DNA of 64,000 nucleotides, from NCBI GenBank assembly GCA_019448385.1, contig JAGTXO010000024.1, positions 164,001 to 228,000 of the forward strand. Direction: 5' to 3'. Numbering within the stretch: position 1 is the first letter of the stretch; every line of letters starts with the position of its first letter. Source of the DNA: Diacronema lutheri (lineage: Eukaryota > Haptophyta > Pavlovophyceae > Pavlovales > Pavlovaceae). Shown here piece after piece: positions 21,183-31,644 of the stretch. The position numbers were made by a program, and so were the translations under genes. The notes under the pieces were generated by a model. It saw only the letters and a list, made by a program, of their open reading frames with translations, had not been told where the DNA came from and ran no database searches.

Positions 21183-23342
21183 ATGCTGCGCGCCGCGCGC
21201 GCTGCGATCGGCCACGGCCGGCGTCTCTCGACCAAGGTCGACCTCTTCGTCGCGCAGGACCAGTTCGTCCCGCGCCACATTGGCCCGACGGATGGCGAGA
21301 CGGCGAGGATGCTCAAGGCGATCGGCTGCTCGTCGCTCGACGACCTCGTCAAGAAGACGGTGCCCGAGGGGATCCGGCTGAACCGCGCGATGAACTTCGG
21401 CCCGTTCTCGCGCTCGATGGGCGAGCACGAGGCGCTCACGCACATGAAGGCCCTCGCATCCAAGAACGTCGTCGCGCACAACTTCATCGGGATGGGCTAC
21501 CACGGCACGAAGACGCCCGCCGTCATCCTGCGCAACGTGATTGAGAACCCGGCGTGGTACACGCAGTACACGCCGTACCAGCCCGAGGTCGCGCAGGGCC
21601 GCCTCGAGTCGCTGATGAACTTCCAGACGCTCATCACCGGCCTGACCGGCCTCGAGCTGTGCAACGCGTCGCTGCTCGACGAGGGCACCGCCGCCGCCGA
21701 GGCCATGTCGATGTGCCACGGGCTCGCTTCGAAGCGCGGCAAGTTCTTCGTGGACAAGCGCGTGCACCCGCAGACGATCGCCGTCGTCCAGTGCCGCGCC
21801 GAGGGCTTCGGCATCGAGGTCGTCGTCGGCGACTTCGCGAGCGCGCAGCTCGACGACACCTACTCGGGCTGCCTCCTCCAGTACCCGGCGACGGACGGCG
21901 CGGTGCTCGACTACAAGCCGTTCATCGCCGCGGCGAAGAAGGTGGGCGCCAAGGCCGCCGTCGCCGCCGACCCGCTCGCGCTCATGCTCCTCGAGTCGCC
22001 CGCGTCGCTCGGTGCGGACATTGCCGTCGGATCGGCGCAGCGTTTTGGCGTGCCGCTCGGCTACGGCGGCCCGCACGCGGGCTTCCTCGCGACGTCGGCG
22101 GCGTTCGCGCGCAAGATGCCCGGCCGGATCATCGGCCTGTCGATCGACGCGCAGAACAAGCCCGCGTACCGCCTCACCATGCAGACGCGCGAGCAGCACA
22201 TCCGGCGCGACAAGGCGACGTCCAACGTGTGCACCGCGCAGGCCCTCCTCGCGAACGTCTCCGCCATGTACGCGCTGTACCACGGGCCGGAGGGGCTCAA
22301 GGAGATCGCGCTGCGCACGCACATGACCGCGTCGCTCCTCGCCGCCGGCCTCACCAAGCTCGGCTTCGAGGTCGCGCCGGGCCCCTACTTTGACACGATC
22401 GCCGTCAAGGCGCCGAGCGCGGCGGCGGTGCAGTCGGCCGGGCACGACGCGCAGCTCAACTTCCGCGTGCTCGACGCGACGACGCTCTCGCTCGCGTGCG
22501 ACGAGACGACGACGCCCGAGGCTGTCGAGAAGGTGTGGGCCGTCTTCGCGGGCAAGCAGGCGACGCCCTTCTCCGCCAAGGAGGTGCTCGCGACGCTGCC
22601 CAACGGCGGCGACCACCTGTCCGGCTCAGCGCACGCGCGCAAGGACGCGCCGGTCTCGCACGCCATCTTCTCGACCCACCGCTCGGAGTCGCAGCTGCTG
22701 CGCTACATGCACAAGCTGCAGAACAAGGACCTGTCCCTCGTCCACTCGATGATCCCGCTCGGCTCGTGCACGATGAAGCTCAACTCGACCGCCGAGATGA
22801 TCCCGATCACGTGGCCGGAGATCAACGCGATCCACCCGTACGCGCCGCTCCACCAGGCGAAGGGCTACCTCGAGCTCTTCAAGAACCTCGAGATGATCCT
22901 CGCCGAGGTGACGGGCTTTGACGCCGTCTCGCTCCAGCCAAACTCGGGCGCGATGGGCGAGTACTCGGGGCTGCGCGCGATCCGCGCCTACCAGGCGTCC
23001 AAGGGCGAGGCGCACCGCGACGTGTGCATCATCCCCGTCTCGGCGCACGGCACCAACCCCGCGTCGGCCGTCATGTGCGGCCTGCGCGTCGTGCCCATCG
23101 GCTGCGACGAGCACGGCAACATCGACGTTGACGACCTGCGCGCAAAGGCGGCCAAGCACAAGGACCGCCTCTCGTCGCTCATGGTCACCTACCCGTCGAC
23201 GCACGGCGTCTTCGAGGAGGCGATCGCCGAGGTGTGCAAGATCGTGCACGACAACGGCGGGCAGGTCTACATGGACGGCGCGAACATGAACGCGCAGGTC
23301 GGCCTGTGCAGGCCCGGCGACTTTGGTGCCGACGTGTGCCAC

Positions 23343-23383
<41 letters not shown>

Positions 23384-24395
23384 TGGGCCGGGCGTCGGGC
23401 CGATCGGCGTCAAGGCGCACCTCGCGCCGCACCTGCCGGGCAACCCGATCGTCAAGGAGGGCTCCTTGGGCCTCGGCGCCGACAAGGCCTTTGGCGCCGT
23501 CGCCGCCGCGCCGTGGGGCTCAGCGTCCATCCTGCCGATCTCGTACATGTACTGCGTGATGATGGGCGCGGACGGCCTCAAGAAGGCGACGCAGCTCGCC
23601 ATCCTCAACGCAAACTACATGGCCAAGCGGTGCGCGCGCACAGCGCACCGCTCCGGCCTGCGCGCGCCCGCGCCGCCCGCGCGCGCGCGCTGCACCAACC
23701 CGTTCGCCGCCGCGCGCGCACGTCGGCACCCGCAGGCTCGAGGGCCACTACGATGTGCTCTTCACGGGCAAGGACGGCATGTGCGCGCACGAGTTCATCC
23801 TCGACATCCGCACCATCAAGGCAAAGACGGGCATCTCCGAGTCGGACATCGCCAAGCGCCTTGCCGACTACGGCTTCCACGCGCCCACCATGTCGTGGTG
23901 CGCGCGCATGCGCGCGCGCGCGTTGTGCCTGCCTGCCGCGCGCTGCGCGTCGCGCCGCGTCGCGCGCGCGCCCATCCGCCGCCGCCCACCCGCCGCCCAT
24001 CCGCCGCGACGTGCCGCCGCGTTGCCAGGCCGGTGCCGGGAACGATCATGGTCGAGCCGACCGAGTCGGAGGACCTCGCCGAGCTCAACCGGTACTGCGA
24101 CGCGCTGATCAGCATCCGCGAGGAGATCAAGGAGGTGGAGGACGGCGTCTACCCGGCGGACAACAATGTGCTCAAGAACGCGCCGCACCCGATGCACGTC
24201 GTGAGCGCCAGCGAGTGGCCCTACGCGTATTCGCGCGAGCAGGCCGCCTACCCGATGCCGCACCTGCACTCGGCCAAGTTTTGGCCGACGACGTCGCGCG
24301 TCAACGACGTGTACGGCGACCGCAACCTCGTGTGCACGTGCCCGCCGATGGAGGACCTCGTCGACGACGCCGACAAGATGGCGGCCGCCAACTAG
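21183..24395 (+). CDS. GLDC: Glycine decarboxylase P-protein (mitochondrial)
   Basis: Three exons, 21183-23629, 23736-23897 and 24029-24395, give 991 residues, the usual P-protein length. The leader [19 protein letters not shown] is a mitochondrial presequence. Family landmarks include [59 protein letters not shown] and the PLP site [18 protein letters not shown] with Lys about 725. The exon joins recreate [15 protein letters not shown] and [16 protein letters not shown] exactly. The enzyme decarboxylates glycine and passes the aminomethyl group to the H-protein lipoyl arm; in a photosynthetic cell it serves photorespiration. Both introns start GTGCGC. Confidence 0.97.
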
Positions 24396-24526
24396 GCCAC
24401 GCCGCTTCGGGCGGCCTGCGGCGTCGTCGCAGCCCGCGACACACCCTTAGATAAGTTTCAGTCCACGCGCCCAAGGGCACGACCGACCTCGATCCCGACC
24501 TGGATGGAGGGTCGGCGCGACCACCG

Positions 24527-25441
24527 TCAGGGACCGCCCGTCACGATCGGCACGTCGGTCCGCGCGCCCCACTCCGCCCAACTGCCGTCGTACACGGCCG
24601 CGTCGTCCCTGCCGAGGCGCGCGGCCGCGAGCGCGAGCACGCACGCCGTCATGCCCGAACCGCAGCTCATCACGAGCGGGCGCGTCAGGTCGACGCGCGC
24701 GTCGGCGAACGCCGCGTCGAGCTCGTCGACGCTCGCAAAGCGCGTGCCGTCGGAGCCGTCGGCGAGGGGGCGGAGGAGCTTGGTGAAGGGGAGCGATCGG
24801 GCGCCCGGCATGTGCCCGCTGACGCAGTTGGCGCGCGGCTCGGGGGCGCTGCCCTCGAATCGGCCCGCGGCGCGCGCGTCAACGACCTGCGACGACGCGC
24901 AGCCGTCGGCGACGATCGTGCGCATCTGCGCGAGCGTGCGCAGCGAGCCCGACGGCTCGGACGTCGCTCGCCAGGCGGGCGCGCCGGCGCGCACGGCCGG
25001 TGGCGACGCGCCTGCGACCGTCGCGAGCCCGTCGAGCTTCCACGCGGGCAGGCCGCCGTCGAGCACGCTCACGCCTCGGTGGCCAAACGCGCGGAATTGC
25101 CACCACGCGCGCGGCGCCGAGAAGACGCCCGCGCCGTCGTAGCAGACGATGTGCTGGGCGGCGTCGATGCCGAGCTCGGCGACAGCCCGTTCGAACGAGC
25201 CCGCGCTCGGCAGCATGTGGGGCAGGTCCTGCGACGCGTCGCTCGTCGCGTCAATGTCGAAGAAGCGCGCGCCCGGGATGCTCTCCTTGGCAAACTCGGC
25301 GCGGCCGCTCCGCTTCGCCGCGGGCATATACCACGAGCAGTCGAGGATCGCGACGGACGGATCGGCGAGGCGGGACTGGAGCCACGCGGGCGTCACAAGC
25401 AGCGGCCAGCTGGCCGGGCTCGAGAACCGGCGCACGAGCAT
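24527..25441 (-). CDS. 3-mercaptopyruvate sulfurtransferase (two rhodanese domains)
   Basis: An intronless frame of 304 residues from the ATG at 25441. The start MLVRRFSSPASW suggests a mitochondrial presequence. Domain 1 has VAILDCSWYMP, SIPGARFFDID and YDGAGVFSAPRAWW. Domain 2 ends in the active loop SCGSGMTACVL with the catalytic Cys about 260. CGSG[VM]TA is the loop of mercaptopyruvate sulfurtransferase rather than of thiosulfate sulfurtransferase. It transfers sulfur from 3-mercaptopyruvate in cysteine catabolism. A longer open frame upstream runs into a poly-G tract and is not preferred. It is convergent with GLDC. Confidence 0.93.
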   Translation of the reverse strand: MLVRRFSSPASWPLLVTPAWLQSRLADPSVAILDCSWYMPAAKRSGRAEFAKESIPGARFFDIDATSDASQDLPHMLPSAGSFERAVAELGIDAAQHIVCYDGAGVFSAPRAWWQFRAFGHRGVSVLDGGLPAWKLDGLATVAGASPPAVRAGAPAWRATSEPSGSLRTLAQMRTIVADGCASSQVVDARAAGRFEGSAPEPRANCVSGHMPGARSLPFTKLLRPLADGSDGTRFASVDELDAAFADARVDLTRPLVMSCGSGMTACVLALAAARLGRDDAAVYDGSWAEWGARTDVPIVTGGP

Positions 25442-25577
25442 CTCGACGCGAGGCGAATGAGCCGGCAGGCGGAGGGGGGGAGCTCCTTGCGCCCGTTCAG
25501 TGTGGCGCGCCCGTTCAGTGTGGGGCAGTAGGCAGAGCCCGCAGAGGGCCAGGGCCCACGGGGGGCCGGGGGGGCCC

Positions 25578-25601
25578 GGGGGGGGGGGGGGGGGGGGGGG
25601 G
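25578..25601. repeat. Poly-G run of 24
   Basis: An uninterrupted G tract lies between the MST start and the R3HCC1L-like stop. G-quadruplex formation is expected. The exact length may be uncertain in the assembly. Confidence 0.85.
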
Positions 25602-25625
25602 CGGGCGACATCCGCGCCAGCATCG

Positions 25626-26615
25626 TCAGTCGTCAAACCAGAGCGCGTCGGCGTCGGCCTTCTCGCGCGCCATGCGCGCGCGCTCCTCGTCGCGCCGCTG
25701 CCGCTCCTTGGCGATCGTCGGGCCGGCGCGCGCCCCGGCAGCCGGCGCGCGCAGGCCGAGGCTGCTGCTGATGAGCCGGGCCGCGCCCGCGGCGGTCGTC
25801 CTGGGGCGCTGGGGCTGCGGCAGCGGCTGCGTGCTCGCGCAGCGGCGCGCCTCCTCCGACGCCGCGCTGAGCGGCAGTAGGGCCACCGAGCCGGCCGCGC
25901 CGCGGGCGCCGTGCGCGCGCAGCAGCGCGCTGGCCGCGGCGTCGGAGCGGAGGGCGAGCAGCGCTCGCGTGGCGCTGAGCTTCACGAGCGTGAACTCGTC
26001 GGGCTCAAGCTGGAGGAACGACGCGACGAGCGTGAGCAGCTGCGGGTACGCCAGCGCCAGCGGCAGCCCGCTCAGCTCGAGCACGTGCGCGAGATCGTCG
26101 AGCGCGCACGCGCCGGCGGCCACCGAGGCGACCGGCGCGCGCTCGGCGACGGCGCGCGTCGGCGTGCTCGCGATAGTGTCGGCGTCGGCGTCGGCGTCGG
26201 CGGCATCAGTGCCATCGTCATCCCGCACGTTCGGCGGCGGTGTCGGCGCTTGCCCCGCGGCGCGGCGCGACGCACCAGCGGGCTCGCCTTGCGGCGTGGC
26301 GTGCGCGCCGTCCAGCGGCGCGGCGAGCGGGTGCGCGTCGTGCGTGTGGCTCGGCACGGACAGCGCGCGGCCGTCGAGCTGAGTGTGCGGAGCCAGCGGC
26401 GCGGGCGCGAGCGGCTCGGCCCGCGCGGAGGCGTCGCGCGGCACGGCGCAGGGAGGCGCGGCGCGCAGAGCGGGCGGCACGTACGCGGTGGCGCTCGCGG
26501 GCACGACGGAGTGCGGCGGCGAGCGGCCGGCGGCGAAATGCTTGTCGCGGTCCCAGCTGGGCGCGGCGCGCAGCTTGCGCTCCCTCGCGAGTCTGCGCTC
26601 CTCGTCCAGGTCCAT
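25626..26615 (-). CDS. R3HCC1L-like protein with RRM-like fold
   Basis: A single frame of 329 residues from the ATG at 26615. The N-terminus ([17 protein letters not shown]) is charged, followed by a long Ala/Pro/Asp-rich linker with an Asp-Ala run. Residues about 190-275 ([40 protein letters not shown]) resemble the RRM-like fold of the R3HCC1/R3HCC1L family. They are followed by the family-like [13 protein letters not shown] and a basic coiled coil ending ADALWFDD. The R3H motif itself is not visible. The family's biochemical role is poorly known. It starts 161 bp from the divergent CPSF73 gene. Confidence 0.65.
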   Translation of the reverse strand: MDLDEERRLARERKLRAAPSWDRDKHFAAGRSPPHSVVPASATAYVPPALRAAPPCAVPRDASARAEPLAPAPLAPHTQLDGRALSVPSHTHDAHPLAAPLDGAHATPQGEPAGASRRAAGQAPTPPPNVRDDDGTDAADADADADTIASTPTRAVAERAPVASVAAGACALDDLAHVLELSGLPLALAYPQLLTLVASFLQLEPDEFTLVKLSATRALLALRSDAAASALLRAHGARGAAGSVALLPLSAASEEARRCASTQPLPQPQRPRTTAAGAARLISSSLGLRAPAAGARAGPTIAKERQRRDEERARMAREKADADALWFDD

Positions 26616-26776
26616 CGTGCGGCTCCTCCCCCGGACGGCAGCGGGCCTCACCTCGCCGCCATGCTGTCGCGCCCCACGCCGCGCCGCGCACGCGGCCTCA
26701 CCCCGCGCTCTTGGCGTGCGGCGGGTCTGAGCGGCGGCGCAACTCGTGCCGCGGCGGGCGGGCGCAGGCGGGCGGG

Positions 26777-29364
26777 ATGAGCGAGGAGATGGAGATTATC
26801 CCCCTCGGCGCCGGCTGCGAGGTCGGCCGCTCGTGCGTCGTGCTGCGCTTCCGCGGCTCGACGATCATGTTCGACTGCGGCGTGCACCCGGCGTTCAACG
26901 GGCTCGCGGCGCTGCCCTACTTTGACGAGTTCGATCTGTCGGAGGTGGACCTGCTGCTCGTCACGCACTTCCACCTCGACCACTGCGGCGCCGTCCCCTA
27001 CTTCACCGAGAAGACCAACTTTGCGGGCCGCGTCTTCATGACGCACGCGACGAAGGCCATCTACAAGATCATTCTCAACGACTACGTGCGCGTCACATCG
27101 GGCGAGGACAAGCTGTACGACGAGCGCGACCTGATGCGCTCGATGGAGAAGATTGAGCTCATCGACTACCACCAGGTCGTCACGCACAAGGGCGTCCGCT
27201 TCACCGCGCTGAATGCGGGGCACGTGCTCGGCGCCGCCATGTTCAATGTCGAGGTGGGCGGCGTGCGCGCACTCTACACGGGGGACTTCTCGTGCCACGA
27301 GGACCGGCACCTGCGCGGCGCCGAGGCGCCCACCGAGAACCCGCACGTCCTCATCGTCGAGTCGACGTATGGCGTGCAGACGCACGGGCCGGCCGACGTG
27401 CGCGAGTCGCGCTTCACGTCGTTCGTGCACAAGGTCGTCTCGCGCGGCGGCCGCTGCCTCATACCGGTCTTCGCGCTCGGGCGCGCGCAGGAGCTGCTCC
27501 TCATCCTCGGTGCGCGCCGCGCGCCGCCGCGCGCCGGCCGCGCGCGCGCCGCTGCGCGCCGCCGCCGCGCGTCCCGTCGCCGCGCACCGTCGCCGCGCGC
27601 CGCCGACGCGCGCCTTCGCCGCGCGCCACTTTTGCCGCGCTCAGACGAGTACTGGCGGCAGCACCCGGAGCTGCACTCGGTGCCCGTCTACTACGCCTCG
27701 TCCCTCGCCAAGAAGTGCATGAAGGTGTACCTTGCGTACATCAACATGATGAACGAGCACATTCGCACCGCGCACGAGGTGAGTAACCCCTGGCGCTTTA
27801 AGCACGTCACCGAGCTCAAGTCGATCGCGCACCTGGACGACTCGCAGCCCGTCGTCGTGATGGCGTCGCCCGGCATGCTCCAAGTGCGCGCGGCGCGCCG
27901 CGCGCGGCGCGCCGTGGGCGAGCGCGGCAGGAGAGCGGCGCGCGCGGCTGGCGGGCGCGGCTGGCGGGCGCGGCTGGCGGGCGCGGCTGGCGGGCGCGTG
28001 CCGAGCGCCGCGCGGCACCATCGTCGGGGTCTTGCCTCGCGCATGGCAATGTTGCGGCAGCAGCGCGCGGGTTCTCCGCCGCCTGCGCCGTCGCCCCGCA
28101 GCCGCGCGGCGCGAGATCGGGATTAGGGGAGCGCCATAGTACACACCGCGCACGCTCTCCCGTTGCCCTTGTGCCTCCACTCGCTTCCACACGCGCGCGT
28201 GCGCCGCGGCCCGCCGCTCCGCCCGCACGCCCGCTGCGCGTCGCCGCGCCGACACCCCACCGGCCGCCAAGCGCGCGCTTGCGGCGCGCGCAGAGCGGAT
28301 TGTCGCGCGAGCTTTTCGAGCGCTGGTGCTCTGACCGGCGCAACGGCCTGATGATGCCCGGCTACACCGTTGCGGGCACGCTTGGGCACCACGTCATGTC
28401 CGAGCCGCAGGAGGTTGTGACGCAGGGTGGCGAGACGGTCGCGCTCAACCTGCAAGTTGAGTACGTCTCCTTCTCCGCGCATTCGGACTACGCGCAGACG
28501 AGCGGCTTCATCGAGGCCACGTCGCCGCGCCACGTCGTGCTCGTGCACGGCGCGGAGGAGGAGATGCGCCGGCTGCGCGCGGCGCTCGTCTCGCGCTTTG
28601 GGTGCGACAAGGCGGGGCGCGAGCGCCTCGACGTGCTCATGCCGCGCAACTGCCACACGGTCTCGCTCTCCTTTCACGCGCACAAGGTGGCCAAGGCCAT
28701 CGGCGCGCTCGCCGCCGCGCAGCCCTCCGCCGACGGCGAAGTGAGCGGCCTGCTCGTGCGCCGTGACTTTGGGTACGAGCTGCTTGCAGACACTGACTTG
28801 GCTGAGCATACCGGACTCACACCCGTCTCCATCGTGCAGCGACCGAGGCTGCCCTTCCACGGCGACGCGCGCGAGCTGCGCGCCGCGCTCCGCGCGCTCT
28901 TCCCGCTCGTCGACGGCGGCGCGGCGGGCGACGCGCCGATGGGCGGCGGCGGCGGCGGTGGCGCGGCGCGCGGCGGCGCCCATCAACGCCATCAGCTCTG
29001 CGTGGCGGGCGCGGTCACAGTCGTGCTGTACGAGGCGGAGCGCTGCGCTCAACTCGAGTGGGCGAGCAGCGCGGCCAACGACCTCGTCGCCGACGCCGTC
29101 GCCTCCGTCCTCCTCCGCCTCGAGACCGAGGCGCTCGTCGCCGCGTCGTGCGGTGCGCCGACCGCGCCGCTTCCCGCGCCGCGTGGCGGCGGTGGCGGCG
29201 AGGCGGACGGGGAGGACGGGGAGGACGAAGCGGCGCGCGGAGACGGCCCGCGCGCCGATGCGCCCGCCGGCGCTGCGTTCATCAAGCTCGAAACCGACGA
29301 CACGGCTTTCGCGCCTGCGCCCAAACGCACGCGTGTCGACATGCCCACGGAGAGGAATTTGTAG
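26777..29364 (+). CDS. CPSF3: Pre-mRNA 3'-end endonuclease CPSF73
   Basis: Exons 26777-27509, 27645-27883 and 28294-29364 give 680 residues. The metallo-beta-lactamase/beta-CASP body is unmistakable: [28 protein letters not shown] (zinc ligands, about 62-69), [68 protein letters not shown] and [20 protein letters not shown]73 cuts pre-mRNA at the poly(A) site. All catalytic motifs are present. The C-terminal domain carries Gly and acidic runs before a basic end. Both introns start GTGCGC, and the second (410 nt) contains a minisatellite. Confidence 0.97.
27948..27999 (+). repeat. 13-bp tandem repeat in CPSF3 intron 2
   Basis: Four copies of ctggcgggcgcgg, the last ending in t. It lies within the intron 27884-28293. 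Confidence 0.9.
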
Positions 29365-29390
29365 CTAGCTGGCATTTGGACCCGCGTGCG

Positions 29391-30419
29391 TCACCCGTCA
29401 GCGGCCGGCGCATCCGCGCTGCCTGCGCCGGAGGCGTTGGCCACCTCCTCGGGCGCGACGCCGGTCGCCACGGGCTCGGACGACGGCGGGTCCGACGCCG
29501 GCGGCTCGGACGCGGGCGGCTTGGACGCGCTCGTGGGCTCGTCGAGCAGGCTCGAGGCCGCGTGGGCAAACGTGCTGCTCGCCTCGGCCAACTGTGGCGC
29601 GCCGGTGGACGAGCTCTCGACGCCGGTCGCCACGGGCTCGGACGGCGGCGGGTCCGACGCCGGCGGCTCGGACGCGGGCGGCTTGGACGCGCTCGTGGGC
29701 TCGTCGAGCAGGCTCGAGGCCGCGTGGGCAAACGTGCTGCTCGCCTCGGCCAACTGTGGCGCGCCGGTGGACGAGCTCTCGACGCCGGTCGCCACGGGCT
29801 CGGACGGCGGCGGGTCTGACGCCGACGGCTCGGACGCGGGCGGCTTGGACGCGCTCGTCGGCTCGTCGAGCAGGCTCGAGGCCGCGTGGGCAAACGTGCT
29901 GCTCGCTTCGGCGAGCTGTGGCGCGTCGGTAGACGAGCTCTCGCCGGGCTGGCGCGTATCTTGCTTGCCGTCGCCCGCGCCGCTTGCGCCCGCCGCCACC
30001 TCCTCGTCCGCCTCGTCGACGCCGCCGCCGAGCGCGATGCTCGCGTCGCGCGCGCTCAGGCGCGGCGCGGCGGTCGCATCAATCTCGTCGTCGTCGTCAT
30101 CGTCGTCATCGTCGTCGAGCGAGAGGTCGTAGGCCTTGCCAAGCCCCATAGGACCCGGACCCGTGGCCGTACGCCCGCGCTTGATGCCCGGCTGCTCGCT
30201 CGGCGTGCCCTTCAGGTCCGCCTCCGCCGCGTCCTCGGGCTCGGACGACGCGCGCTGCTCGACCGCCTTGACGTCCTCCTGGGCGGCGAAGTGGACGCCG
30301 GGACGCGTAAGTGTCGGTACCGCGCCCGCCTTCGCCTCCTCAGGCGTGGTGCCCGGCTTGAACGGCGCACCGCTCGGCCGTTCCGCCGACGGCAGGCTCT
30401 TAGACGCGCCGCACCCCAT
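29391..30419 (-). CDS. Predicted N-myristoylated repeat protein (MGCGASK start)
   Basis: An intronless frame of 342 residues. MGCGASKS is a textbook N-myristoylation site with an adjacent Cys for palmitoylation, so attachment to the inner face of a membrane is expected. The middle has an Asp run (SLDDDDDDDDDD). The C-terminal half consists of three near-identical 54-residue units containing APQLAEASSTFAHAASSLLD and PTSASKPPASEPPASDPP. No enzymatic domain is seen and I do not recognise the family. Its stop is 26 bp from the convergent CPSF3 stop, and its start lies 32 bp downstream of the SET gene's stop. Confidence 0.75.
   Translation of the reverse strand: MGCGASKSLPSAERPSGAPFKPGTTPEEAKAGAVPTLTRPGVHFAAQEDVKAVEQRASSEPEDAAEADLKGTPSEQPGIKRGRTATGPGPMGLGKAYDLSLDDDDDDDDDDEIDATAAPRLSARDASIALGGGVDEADEEVAAGASGAGDGKQDTRQPGESSSTDAPQLAEASSTFAHAASSLLDEPTSASKPPASEPSASDPPPSEPVATGVESSSTGAPQLAEASSTFAHAASSLLDEPTSASKPPASEPPASDPPPSEPVATGVESSSTGAPQLAEASSTFAHAASSLLDEPTSASKPPASEPPASDPPSSEPVATGVAPEEVANASGAGSADAPAADG
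29454..29939 (-). repeat. 162-bp coding tandem repeat, three copies
   Basis: Copies are recognisable by gacgccggtcgccacgggct near 29456, 29620 and 29782. The 162-bp period encodes 54 residues, and copies differ at only a few bases, implying recent expansion or homogenisation. Confidence 0.9.
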
Positions 30420-30451
30420 GCGCGGACTTGTCTATGTATGGTAAGTAACGG

Positions 30452-31564
30452 TTACTCATCTGAGAGTACCGCCGAGCCGTCGGCCCGCAGCATGGCGCGA
30501 AACCAGTACGAGCGCAGCGCGCGCGAGAGCTCGCACGGCTTTGCGCCTTCAAGCACGAAGCCATAGTACAGCTGGAACTCCTCCGCGCAGTGCTCGTTGT
30601 AAAAAAAGCCGATCTCGTCCCCCGCGCTGTACCGCTGCCGGAGCACGAGCTCGAAGCGCGCGAGCGCGGCCGGCGCGGCAGGCGGCGCGCCCGGCTGCGC
30701 TGGGCGATCCGGCGAGACGAGGTCGCACGTGTTCGTGTCGTCACCAAAGTTGAATAGGTCGAGGTACGGCACCATCAGCGCCCTGCCGGAGAGCAGCCAG
30801 AAACGGCTCGTCGCGAGGTCAAAAGCGCGCGCAAACTCGGCCGCGCTCGCATTGCCCGCGAGCTCGAGCGCGTCGGGCGCGGCGCGGCGCAGCGCGGCGT
30901 GGCTCGCCGCGACAGTGCGCGCATGGCGCGCCGCGAGCGCGCGCATCACGTCCGAGCTCGCCGCGAGCCGCTGCGCCGACCACGTCGTGGGCGTGTCGAG
31001 CGCGACCGCGTCGAGCAGCCGCGCGTACGGCGCCCACGGGGACGACGGCTCGCGGCGCGCGCGCGCGCCCTCGTACAGGATGGCGAGGACAAGCGCGAGA
31101 AATGCGGAGACGCGCGCGCGCGCGATCGGTGGGCCCAGCTCCGTCACCATCGCGCTCTCGCGCGAGAGCAGCAGGCGTGCGGGCACGGACGCGAACAGCG
31201 CGCCGCTCGGCAGCGCGTCGCTCGCGACGATGCCGCGCACGAGGGCCTTGCCGTGGCGGACGGTGGCAACGCGCGTGCGGTTGGCCAGCGGGAGCGACGC
31301 GCCGTTGAGCACCATCCAGCGCAGCAAGTCGTCGACGATCGCCGCCTGCCGGCGCTCGGGCGGCGCGGCGAGCGCGCTCGCGCGATCGAGCGGCGCGAGC
31401 CGCATTGCGGCGAGGAAGTCGGCGTAAGCGCGGAGCTGCTGCTTGGCGGCCGGTGTCCGGTTCGCGATGCGGTGCCCCTCGTCGCGCAGCTGGTGCAGCA
31501 CCACAACCGCCACCGCCGAACCCACCACCCAGCGCAAAGCCTTAGCGCCGCGCGACGGCGCCAT
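30452..31564 (-). CDS. SET-domain protein of the SETD3/Rubisco-LSMT type, with N-terminal helix
   Basis: An intronless frame of 370 residues. A membrane-like helix (WVVGSAVAVVVLHQL) near residue 12 is followed by a SET domain: FASVPARLLLSRESA, LVLAILYEGARA, MVPYLDLFNFGDDTNTCDLV, YSAGDEIGFFYNEHCAEE and LYYGFVLEGAK. This order matches the split-SET lysine/histidine methyltransferases related to SETD3 and plant LSMT. The usual Asn-His of the cofactor motif reads Asn-Phe here, so activity is uncertain. It is divergent from RFC1 with 80 bp between the starts. Confidence 0.8.
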   Translation of the reverse strand: MAPSRGAKALRWVVGSAVAVVVLHQLRDEGHRIANRTPAAKQQLRAYADFLAAMRLAPLDRASALAAPPERRQAAIVDDLLRWMVLNGASLPLANRTRVATVRHGKALVRGIVASDALPSGALFASVPARLLLSRESAMVTELGPPIARARVSAFLALVLAILYEGARARREPSSPWAPYARLLDAVALDTPTTWSAQRLAASSDVMRALAARHARTVAASHAALRRAAPDALELAGNASAAEFARAFDLATSRFWLLSGRALMVPYLDLFNFGDDTNTCDLVSPDRPAQPGAPPAAPAALARFELVLRQRYSAGDEIGFFYNEHCAEEFQLYYGFVLEGAKPCELSRALRSYWFRAMLRADGSAVLSDE

Positions 31565-31644
31565 CGTGCGCGTTTGAGCGGGAGGCCGAGTGGAGGGGAT
31601 CAGGGCGCGTGCGAGTCGTCGCGCGCGCTCGCCGCGGCGAGGTC

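Noticed and set aside
25442-25636. Longer N-terminus for the sulfurtransferase
   Set aside because: It would translate a poly-G tract into a Pro run in front of a good mitochondrial presequence starting at 25441.
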